Shown here piece after piece: positions 34,720-42,135 of a stretch of 43,759 nucleotides of DNA. The translations under genes and the position numbers were made by a program. Below the pieces are notes generated by a model that made no database searches, had not been told where the DNA came from, and saw nothing but the letters and a program-made list of their open reading frames with translations. Every line of letters begins with the position of its first letter. Position 1 is the stretch's first letter. This DNA comes from Treponema sp. (lineage in GTDB: Bacteria > Spirochaetota > Spirochaetia > Treponematales > Treponemataceae), in the NCBI GenBank assembly GCA_017395545.1, contig JAFPUF010000120.1:1-43759 (forward strand), in the 5' to 3' direction.

Positions 34720-37700
34720 CTAGTCCTCCCACCAGCCGTATGTTGTTGAGTTAAGCCAACAATGGCTATCATTAATCTGAATTGGGAAATAAAATTTTCT
34801 TGTATCTGAATTAGAAACATTTATAATTGTCTTATTATTCATCTTCACAACCAGATTGTCTGAGCCTGTACAAGACATTGTTAAAGTTGTTGAATAATTG
34901 ACTGGTATTTTTGTATCTGCAGTTCCAACAGTAACCGTAAAGTTTTCTGTACGGAACTTATCCAGATATGGGTCTGACAAACCTGCCGTTCTTGTCGATA
35001 CATTGCTCATTGAGATTTTTAACCATGTTGAGAATATTCCAGATGGAGTTAATTGAGACGGTGCATAATTTGTCATTGTCACATCAGCCTTGTATTTTCC
35101 AACTTCAGAATCCCACAATAATGCAGATATTAATGACCTGCTGCCGAACTGTGCAGATCCTCCATTATCCGTTTGGATATTTTTATCATCTTCATATTTA
35201 AGTCTTGAAGTCGCATTTGACAGGTCTGGAAGCCCTCCTTCCTCAATATAGAAGCCATATGCCATAACGCACAAGGCACTTCGTATAAGTTCCGCATCCG
35301 TAATTTGTCTGCACGCATAAACAGTCATGTCGTCATTTATTTCTTCCGCACTTGGGTCGAAGGTTATGCTGTTGTATGATGAGCCGTCTTCGGTGTATGA
35401 GCCGCTCATTACGATTTTGTAGTAGTGTCTCGGGTCTCGTAAGACTTTGAGCAGGCCTTCGTATGAACCGCCACCCGTCACTTCTCCAAATTTTGCTGTA
35501 GCTGTTGTCGGTTTCAGGTTCAAAAGATTTGCATTTTTTTCAGTGTATGTGAAAGTCGTATTAAAAGCGTAATCTCCGGAATCATATCCCGCTGTTCTTA
35601 TTCCGTTTTTGTCCAGGGTTGCGATTTTCTGCCATCCTTTTGCGTAGTTCGTGTTTTTAAGGTAAATCTCGTATCCGCTAACTTTTGCAGCTTTTCTGTA
35701 GCTTGAATCAAACGGTGTCCATTCCAGTTTTTCTGCAAATTCTGCTTCGCTTCCGGTATCTGCCTTGTAATACAAGTTGAATGCATAGCCTTTGTTATCG
35801 GCTTCGCCCAAGGCTGACGTACTTGAAGCAAGAAGATTTAAATATGCTTTTGAAAAACTTGGTGTTGTGTTTCCGTATCGTACTGTGTATTCGTAGATAT
35901 TAGCTTCTGTAACAGAAAGTGTGTCTGTGTAGCTTGTAGAAGTTTCCTGCAATGTCGTTAAGCCAATCTGCTCCCATGTGCTTTCATCTGAATCTGAAGA
36001 AGAAGCTGCGAGTTTTCTTCTGAACAATGCTGGAGTGAGGTTTTCCGGGTCTGCCGGTTTATTCCATGATATCACAATTTTATTCGGAGACGCCGCCTTT
36101 GTCGCCGTGACATTGTGTCCGTAACCGTGAGTTGAGCCTCGTTTTGAAAGACTCTGCGTATTCTGGTATTGAATTCTGAATGAGTCCACTTCTGAGACAT
36201 CATCGCTGCTCAAAACAGGGATTACAGTGTATTCAAAAGGCAGACCGCTTGAAATCAGTGCCTGTGATGTTTCAAAGCCTGTGTTCGTTGTGAGGTTCTC
36301 GTTTTGTTTGTCCTCAACCACAAATGTTCCGCCATTTACTGTGACAGAAATTGCCGTCTCAGAAATGGAATCTTCTCCGTAAATTACAGATTTGTCTGCT
36401 CCGACATAGAAAACATCTGTTTTTTGAGCTTCTTCATTTCCTTCTTTCGGAATATTGTATCTGACCCTCTGTAAAATATAGCCCGAAGCCCCGTTTGTCT
36501 CGTTCCAGGTCACTGTAATTTTTCCAGAATCTGTTGCTTTGCTTGCATCAAGTCCTGTGCAGGCAGGTCCCATCGTGCGTACCTGTGTCGTTCCGGCAGT
36601 TCCTGCAGAATCGACCGAATTTTCAGCCGTAACTTTAAGTGACAAAGCTTTTCCGGAAATTGCCGCATCGTTATAGCCGGAAGGATTTGAAATTCTGTAA
36701 GTGACCGTACCGGCTGCAGAGATTTCAGCGATTTTTTCAGAATCAAGAATTTCTGTTTCGCCGAGCTGCGTCGTTCCGTCAAAAAGTGAAATTTCGTAGC
36801 TCTCCGCTTTCTGAACTTCCGGCCAGAAAACCGTGATTGAGTCGTATGAAAGCGCGTTCTCATCAAAAACAGGGACCGGTCTTCCCAGAGTTCTGGCAGT
36901 GACTGCTTTTGACGGGAATACCCTTCCTTCTTTTGTCGCATAAAGCGTGTAAGAATAGATTTTTCCGCTTTCGGCAGAATCTGTGTAACTGAATGTTTCG
37001 CCTGCCGTTCCTGAAGAAGTGACCGAACTCGTGGTTGTTTCTGCTGCGCTTCCGTCGGAGTCCAGAGTTTTTCGTTCAAGGGTGTAGGTGCAGCTGTCAT
37101 CAAAAGTCCACGAAAGAATATTTTTTGAAGAATATCCGTCCGTAACTGAAAATGAATCAAGATTCGGCTGAGTCAAAAGGCTTGTCAGAAAGAAAGTGTC
37201 AGCCGCTTCCGTTGTCAGAAGTTCATTTGAAGAATCTTCTGCTGAAACGATTGTCAGCGCGAATTTATAATATCCTTCTGTCGCTTCGTTTCCATCCGTG
37301 CCGTCTGAAAGAGTGATGGATTTTGAGTAAGCATTCAGTTCTGAAAGGGAATCAAATGTTTCTGAAGAGCCGGATGCTGAAGAAAGCCCGTCCAGGGTTC
37401 CGGAATAAGTTGTAGTCAGGACGAATTTCCAGTTTTCTTCTGTGCCAAAAGTCTCCCAGTTTCCTTCAAAAGAAACAGATGCGCTGACATATTTTGTGGC
37501 TTTTGTGCCTGCTTCTTCATCTGCGTCAGTTATCAGGTTTACGTCCGCCCTGAATGTCGGAACAGCCGCAAGGAATCCCGAAGCCGTAACGCTTGAAAGG
37601 TCAGATGTGATGACCCTTGAAATATTGTCGGCATAAGACTGCACTTTGTATTCGTACTGAACACCCCGCTGAAGGTTTGTTGTGTCCGTCCAGCTGATTT

Positions 37701-38661
37701 CAGTTCCCGCCGTATAAGAATCGAATGAGGCAGGCTCTGTTTCAGAACCGTCATAATATAAATGTGAAACAAGAGTCGTCCAGTTTTCGCTTCCATTGAT
37801 TCTTCTGTAAATCTTGAAGTAGAGCGGTTTTTCTTCGTAAGTTTTTGCGGCTACAAGAACGTCAACTTTTTGAGGCAGTTTGAAACTGAGCGTGATTTGA
37901 GATGTTGAAGTTCCCTGTGTTGCCGTGAGTTCTTCCGGTGGATTTGGCCTGAGTCTTCGTGCAGTTTCTGCGTTCACTTCAAGGCTTGTCTCAGTTGCAG
38001 ACGGATTTGTCGAAAGAAAAGCGGTGACCGTGTAAACATAGGTTTCTGAAGGTTTCAGGTCAGTCAGTTTAAAAGATGTGTTTTCAAGTTCTGATGCGTA
38101 TACATTGCTGTTTGCGACTTCTTTTCCCTCAGAATTCTTGCAGATGATTGTATATTCGAGTTCATCTTTGTAAAAATCTGCGTTCTCCATGTACCACCAG
38201 ACGACAAGTGAAGAATCCTCTTCGCCCGTCACTTCCGTGATGTCGCTGATTACCGGCTGTGCAAGCGTGGTTCCTGACACAGGTTCAGTTTTTGAAGAAA
38301 AATTACCCGCATAATCAGCGGAACAGACTCTGATGTATTTTGTGATTCCTGCTCCAAGCGGTGAATATGAGAAAGAATTTTTAAGAGTTTCACCGACCAG
38401 CTTATATTCGGAGAAAAGACTGTCGGCTGCATAAATGTAGTAGAGGCTTGCTTTTGAAACCGAATCCCATGTGAGATTGATTTCACGCTTTCCGCCCTGA
38501 GATGCTGTAAGATTTTTGGGTGCTGAAAGAACGGCCGTATTTCCGCTTTCAGATTCCGTAATTTTCTGCATTTCGGGGGAGGGCACGGTGCCGTCAGAGC
38601 AGGAAAAGAAAAATCCTGCCAGAATAAAAACAAATGTCTTAAAAAGAAAAAATTTCTTCAT
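34720..38661 (-). CDS. Giant fibronectin type III-repeat lipoprotein, 1313 aa
   Basis: This lipoprotein has a signal ending in GFFFSC (Cys at about 21) and at least eight fibronectin type III-like domains. Examples are INLTWDSVSKASLYYIYAA, KNILSWTFDDSCTYTLER, ITVTWNETNGASGYILQRV, and IVISWNKPADPENLTPALFRR. The C-terminal 230 residues form another beta-rich domain ending in Trp-rich CWLNSTTYGWWED. It is rich in Ser, Thr and Asp. It heads the envelope operon of four exported proteins. Its layout parallels the next gene, so the pair probably arose by duplication. The predicted start of transcription is the A of the ATG, with no Shine-Dalgarno. Role unknown; surface adhesion or complex formation is inferred. 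Confidence 0.82.
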   Translation of the reverse strand: MKKFFLFKTFVFILAGFFFSCSDGTVPSPEMQKITESESGNTAVLSAPKNLTASQGGKREINLTWDSVSKASLYYIYAADSLFSEYKLVGETLKNSFSYSPLGAGITKYIRVCSADYAGNFSSKTEPVSGTTLAQPVISDITEVTGEEDSSLVVWWYMENADFYKDELEYTIICKNSEGKEVANSNVYASELENTSFKLTDLKPSETYVYTVTAFLSTNPSATETSLEVNAETARRLRPNPPEELTATQGTSTSQITLSFKLPQKVDVLVAAKTYEEKPLYFKIYRRINGSENWTTLVSHLYYDGSETEPASFDSYTAGTEISWTDTTNLQRGVQYEYKVQSYADNISRVITSDLSSVTASGFLAAVPTFRADVNLITDADEEAGTKATKYVSASVSFEGNWETFGTEENWKFVLTTTYSGTLDGLSSASGSSETFDSLSELNAYSKSITLSDGTDGNEATEGYYKFALTIVSAEDSSNELLTTEAADTFFLTSLLTQPNLDSFSVTDGYSSKNILSWTFDDSCTYTLERKTLDSDGSAAETTTSSVTSSGTAGETFSYTDSAESGKIYSYTLYATKEGRVFPSKAVTARTLGRPVPVFDENALSYDSITVFWPEVQKAESYEISLFDGTTQLGETEILDSEKIAEISAAGTVTYRISNPSGYNDAAISGKALSLKVTAENSVDSAGTAGTTQVRTMGPACTGLDASKATDSGKITVTWNETNGASGYILQRVRYNIPKEGNEEAQKTDVFYVGADKSVIYGEDSISETAISVTVNGGTFVVEDKQNENLTTNTGFETSQALISSGLPFEYTVIPVLSSDDVSEVDSFRIQYQNTQSLSKRGSTHGYGHNVTATKAASPNKIVISWNKPADPENLTPALFRRKLAASSSDSDESTWEQIGLTTLQETSTSYTDTLSVTEANIYEYTVRYGNTTPSFSKAYLNLLASSTSALGEADNKGYAFNLYYKADTGSEAEFAEKLEWTPFDSSYRKAAKVSGYEIYLKNTNYAKGWQKIATLDKNGIRTAGYDSGDYAFNTTFTYTEKNANLLNLKPTTATAKFGEVTGGGSYEGLLKVLRDPRHYYKIVMSGSYTEDGSSYNSITFDPSAEEINDDMTVYACRQITDAELIRSALCVMAYGFYIEEGGLPDLSNATSRLKYEDDKNIQTDNGGSAQFGSRSLISALLWDSEVGKYKADVTMTNYAPSQLTPSGIFSTWLKISMSNVSTRTAGLSDPYLDKFRTENFTVTVGTADTKIPVNYSTTLTMSCTGSDNLVVKMNNKTIINVSNSDTRKFYFPIQINDSHCWLNSTTYGWWED

Positions 38662-38667
38662 CTTTAC

Positions 38668-38696
38668 AGTATAAGACTTTGCTCATTTTATGTCGA
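38668..38696 (-). promoter_or_regulatory. Promoter of the envelope operon, leaderless geometry
   Basis: Minus-strand TCGACA (38696-38691) and TATACT (38673-38668) are 17 bases apart, and the -10 ends 7 bases before the ATG at 38661. Both hexamers match the sigma-70 consensus at 5 of 6 positions. Confidence 0.65.
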
Positions 38697-38713
38697 CACT
38701 TTTAGAGATTTTG

Positions 38714-39967
38714 TCATTTTGAAGACTGATTCTCTGCTTCTTTCAGCATTTCTTCCAGGGCTTTCTGTGCGTCCTTGAGTCCTTTTGGAACTGTTTTTTC
38801 GTCGTTCATTATCAGCTGCATTTCTTTTCCGAGGATTGTGTAGAATTCATGCCATTTTTCCATTACGGGGCGATAAACTCCGCCTTCAAGCGCTCGGCCT
38901 ACCGCCTCATACTGCGGAAATTTCTGGAGAATTTCCGGATCCTTGAGGCTCGAATATCTGCACGGAACACCGCCGAATTCGACGGTCGCTTTCTGAACAT
39001 CCTTGTCCATAAGGAATTCGAGCAGTTTGACCGCATATTCTTTGTTTACGCTGTTAGAAGGAATTCCGACAGTCCAGATTCCGTAGATGTTTGAGTTGTA
39101 GGGCTGCTTGTCTTTACGGTAGCGGCCTGAGAGCGCGATGTAATCCATTGAAGAATTTTTTGTCGGCGTGTACCAGCCCGGCCAGCCGATTCCCATCGCT
39201 GCGGATTTGTTCGCAATGGCGGCGATTAAATCGTCTTTTTTTGCGGCCCGGCCTGTTCTTGCGAGGGATTTATACATATAAATTGCCTCGGCGAATTCAT
39301 CGGTGTTTACGGTCGGATTGTTATTTTCGTCAACGACCCACACACCTCTTGAAAGCAGGACCGGAAGAAAATCTACGACGATATTGTTCGGAGTGTCACC
39401 GCGGTACATAAATCCGAGGTTATGGCGTTTTTTCTGGAAACGGCAGATTTGCAGAATGTCTTCGAGTGAATCAATGTTGTCAGGATTAAACCCTGCTTCT
39501 TTTACCATAATTTTGTTGTAAAGAAGAACCGTGACGTTTCCGTAGTATGGCGCGAGATAAACATTGTCTTTGTAATAGCAGATTGTCTTTGTCGCAGGAA
39601 TTATGTCGTCGTCAAGGCTGTAACCGAGTTCTGAAAGATTCGCAAGTACGTTGTTCGCAGTAAATTCAGCCATCCAGGAACTGTCCACCATACAAAAGTC
39701 ATAAGGACCTTCCGGATAGGTTGCCCCGTCAGAAATAGAAGCATGAAGTCCGCCTTCAGAAAAATCCAGCGCATTGCACTGAACGTCGTACTTTTTCTCA
39801 AATTCAGGAAGACACTTTTTGATGACTTCTGAATATGTCCCGGCGCGCAGGGCGAGGGTGAGAGTTGCTTTGGGATTTGCAGAATTATAATGCTTCTGGC
39901 CGCCTTTTTCGAAACATGAAGTGAGGAGAAACGGCAAAAGCAGAATCAGAAATCTAGTTTTTACCAT
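38714..39967 (-). CDS. Orphan family 1 solute-binding lipoprotein
   Basis: This 417-residue binding protein has a signal ending in LLTSC (Cys at about 18) and the fold of carbohydrate ABC binding proteins (SBP family 1): KKCLPEFEKKYDVQCNALDF, YDFCMVDSSWMAEFTANNVL, APYYGNVTVLLYNKIM, KSAAMGIGWPGWY and VKLLEFLMDKDVQKATVEFGGVPCR. No permease or ATPase gene is present. It is the last gene of an operon with a GGDEF and an HD-GYP-type protein. Its start overlaps the HD-GYP stop by 7 bases, with GGGGA 6 bases upstream, so co-expression is tight. A sensing role linked to c-di-GMP is inferred. The ligand, probably a sugar, is unproven. Confidence 0.87.
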   Translation of the reverse strand: MVKTRFLILLLPFLLTSCFEKGGQKHYNSANPKATLTLALRAGTYSEVIKKCLPEFEKKYDVQCNALDFSEGGLHASISDGATYPEGPYDFCMVDSSWMAEFTANNVLANLSELGYSLDDDIIPATKTICYYKDNVYLAPYYGNVTVLLYNKIMVKEAGFNPDNIDSLEDILQICRFQKKRHNLGFMYRGDTPNNIVVDFLPVLLSRGVWVVDENNNPTVNTDEFAEAIYMYKSLARTGRAAKKDDLIAAIANKSAAMGIGWPGWYTPTKNSSMDYIALSGRYRKDKQPYNSNIYGIWTVGIPSNSVNKEYAVKLLEFLMDKDVQKATVEFGGVPCRYSSLKDPEILQKFPQYEAVGRALEGGVYRPVMEKWHEFYTILGKEMQLIMNDEKTVPKGLKDAQKALEEMLKEAENQSSK

Positions 39968-40905
39968 TTGAAATCCCCGGCCTGATATTTTTTCATCCGG
40001 CCTCTGACATCGTCCATACAGGCAGTGACTTTGTGCTTTGGAATGGAGCAGAAAAGAGTTACCAGCTCGGCATCAAGCTGAGTTCCGGAGACAAGACGAA
40101 GTTCAGCCACCGCATTTTCGTAAGGGAGGCTTGCCCTGTAAGAGCGTTCCATCGTTATTGCAGAATATGTATCGGCGACCGCGAGAATCCGTGAGGCAAG
40201 GGGAATTTCATCTCCGCGCAGTTTGTAATAGCCGTTACCGTCGACCCTTTCGTGGTGGTATTTTATCCAGTGAGTTACTGTCTTGAAAGACGGAATTTTC
40301 TCAAAAATCTGGACGCAGATTTCCGGATGCCGGCGGATCAGCATTTTTTCGTCAGGGAAAAGTTTTCCTTTTTTGTCGATAATTTCCCGCGGAATTCCCA
40401 GTTTTCCGACATCAAGGAAAAGTGCCGCATACTGCAGGTTGGAGCGGTTTATTTCAAGGCGGTCTTTGAAAGGGAGATAATCATAAATCAGCATTGCGAG
40501 GTTCTGAACATGAAGCGAGTGACCGTCAAGGTTTTCGTCACCGGCCTCAATAACACCGACCAGGGTTTCAAGAATTTCCATTGAATGGTCGCTGAGTCCG
40601 CGCAATTGTGAGAAGCCCCAGAAAAGCATAATCGTAAAGACGATGGATACGGCAAGAAGCGGAAGCGCAAACAGGAAGATAATCGTATCCCTGGAATAGA
40701 CTATTACCGAACAGAATATGAAAAGAATCTCGAAAGCAAGAAGTGCGATGTTTGAGTTGTAACCGATGCCCGAACGCTTGAAAATTACGTCGGTACGGAT
40801 GAGAAGCGAGAACAGGGTGATTAAGAAATCAACGAACATCACGAGAACGCCCGTAATTATGAGATACTCTGCCAAAACTAAAGAACTAAGCTGTATGAAA
40901 TTCAT
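39961..40905 (-). CDS. Degenerate membrane HD-GYP protein
   Basis: This 314-residue protein has three or four membrane helices in its first 110 residues and an HD-GYP domain at about 115-300. HD-GYP enzymes hydrolyse c-di-GMP at a two- or three-iron site. Most ligands are kept: His129 (GHSLHV), His in RRHPE, His217-His218 in HHER and Asp in AVADTYSA. But the HD pair reads Leu164-Asp165 (LFLDVGK for LLHDIGK), and GYP reads Gly225-Tyr-Tyr227. Loss of that His should impair the metal site, so it may be a c-di-GMP binder or a weak enzyme. ATG 40905 is chosen: AGGAG, overlapping the stop of the GGDEF gene, lies 6 bases upstream. Confidence 0.86.
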   Translation of the reverse strand: MNFIQLSSLVLAEYLIITGVLVMFVDFLITLFSLLIRTDVIFKRSGIGYNSNIALLAFEILFIFCSVIVYSRDTIIFLFALPLLAVSIVFTIMLFWGFSQLRGLSDHSMEILETLVGVIEAGDENLDGHSLHVQNLAMLIYDYLPFKDRLEINRSNLQYAALFLDVGKLGIPREIIDKKGKLFPDEKMLIRRHPEICVQIFEKIPSFKTVTHWIKYHHERVDGNGYYKLRGDEIPLASRILAVADTYSAITMERSYRASLPYENAVAELRLVSGTQLDAELVTLFCSIPKHKVTACMDDVRGRMKKYQAGDFKW

Positions 40906-40915
40906 AAAAATCTCC

Positions 40916-42079
40916 TTAGGCGTCACCCGGAAGGGTTTCTGTGCTGAAGTGAATCTGATTTTTGCCTGCGCGTTTTGATTCGTACAAAGCTTCGTCAGCC
41001 CGTTTGTAAGCGTTGTCTATGTCTGTTTCAGCCGGAAGAATTTCAGTGACACCAAAAGAAGCGTGAATACCCTCAAGCCTGTCAAACCGTACTGCATTCA
41101 GGGAATCAAGAACTTTCTGAAGAACTTCGACAACTTCTTTTTTACCGCTCTGAGTATGAAGCAGAATGATGAATTCGTCGCCGCCGAGTCTTCCCGCTAC
41201 AGGGAAATTTGCGGTCAGGTTCCAGGATGAAATGTTGCTTTTTTCTGCTTCCGGAATATTGAAGGTCTGAATTATGGTTCGTCCGACCGTCTGAATGACT
41301 TTGTCGCCCATCTGGTGGCCGAGATTGTCGTTGACCTGCTTGAATCCGTCCAGATCCAGAAGACAGAGTGCTTTGTAGGTATGTTTCTGCCTTAGAATTA
41401 TGTCTGTGATTGAAAAGAACCTTCCGCGGTTTAAAAGACCCGTGAGCGCATCGAAACTGGATTTTATCTCAAGTTCTTTCTGAATCTGAAGGTCACGCTT
41501 GTAGAGAATGAACTGAGAGACACGCGTTCTCTGGAAAGTGTAGTGAAGTGCTATTGCGAGAGTTGAAATTACAAGGCCGTTATAAGTGTCGTGGTAGGCA
41601 ATCGAGAAAGTCTTGAACTGATAGGAGGTCAAAAGGAAGATGCTGACGCTTACAATCGTGAATGAAATCATAATCCACATGTTTCCCATAAATGAAAGTG
41701 AAGTGAGGACAAGAAGAACAAGGAAAAATGTTGCAGGCATATACGGGGAAGCGATGGAAGTTATGATTCCGAAAGAAAGCAGGAAGGCGATAATGAAGAG
41801 GACAGCAAAATAATTGTGTTTTTCGACTTTTTTCGGAAAGAAGAGAAGCCATACTTCAAAAACAAGGCTTGTACAGAAATATACGCCATAAAGGGGGATT
41901 TTTTCCTCATTGACTCCGAAGAGATTAAGATAGGAAAAAACAAGGTAAATCAGGTTGATAATGGCGAACCAGGTGTTGAGAATAGCAATGTGCTTTCGGT
42001 TGGTCGAACGGATAAGGTCGGTACATTCCCTGTAGGACTCTTTCGAGTATCCGTAATAAACAAAACTTCGTGTATTCAT
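40916..42079 (-). CDS. Membrane diguanylate cyclase (GGDEF)
   Basis: This 387-residue protein has about six membrane helices (residues 30-190) with no large external loop, then a GGDEF domain from about 215. DALTGLLNRGRF opens the domain, LDLDGFKQVND carries a metal Asp, and GRLGGDEF (GGDEF at 299-303) is intact, so it should make c-di-GMP. No RxxD inhibitory site precedes the motif, so product inhibition at that site is unlikely. The frame is open 12 codons further upstream, but those codons cover the -10 region, so ATG 42079 is taken. It is first in the operon with the HD-GYP-like protein and the solute-binding lipoprotein. Confidence 0.9.
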   Translation of the reverse strand: MNTRSFVYYGYSKESYRECTDLIRSTNRKHIAILNTWFAIINLIYLVFSYLNLFGVNEEKIPLYGVYFCTSLVFEVWLLFFPKKVEKHNYFAVLFIIAFLLSFGIITSIASPYMPATFFLVLLVLTSLSFMGNMWIMISFTIVSVSIFLLTSYQFKTFSIAYHDTYNGLVISTLAIALHYTFQRTRVSQFILYKRDLQIQKELEIKSSFDALTGLLNRGRFFSITDIILRQKHTYKALCLLDLDGFKQVNDNLGHQMGDKVIQTVGRTIIQTFNIPEAEKSNISSWNLTANFPVAGRLGGDEFIILLHTQSGKKEVVEVLQKVLDSLNAVRFDRLEGIHASFGVTEILPAETDIDNAYKRADEALYESKRAGKNQIHFSTETLPGDA

Positions 42080-42086
42080 CAAGACT

Positions 42087-42094
42087 ATTTTATA
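42087..42094 (-). promoter_or_regulatory. -10 region of the c-di-GMP operon
   Basis: Minus-strand TATAAAAT holds two overlapping -10 candidates, TATAAA (42094-42089) and TAAAAT (42092-42087), ending 10 or 8 bases before ATG 42079. Predicted leader is 0-3 bases. It faces the rqcH promoter across a 56-base gap. Confidence 0.5.
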
Positions 42095-42101
42095 ACTAAA
42101 T

Positions 42102-42129
42102 TTAACATTCTGCAAATTTTTTGTATAAT
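42102..42129 (+). promoter_or_regulatory. Promoter of rqcH, leaderless geometry
   Basis: TTAACA (42102-42107) and a perfect TATAAT (42124-42129) are 16 bases apart. The -10 ends 7 bases before ATG 42136, so transcription is predicted to start on the A of the ATG. No Shine-Dalgarno is present. Confidence 0.7.
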
Positions 42130-42135
42130 GACTTT

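Noticed and set aside
42080-42115. Longer N-terminus for the GGDEF protein
   Set aside because: The extra 12 codons cover the TATAAAAT -10 region and have no Shine-Dalgarno.
42121-42135. TTG 42121 as start of rqcH
   Set aside because: The codons TTG TAT AAT are the -10 region itself; ATG 42136 starts the family sequence.
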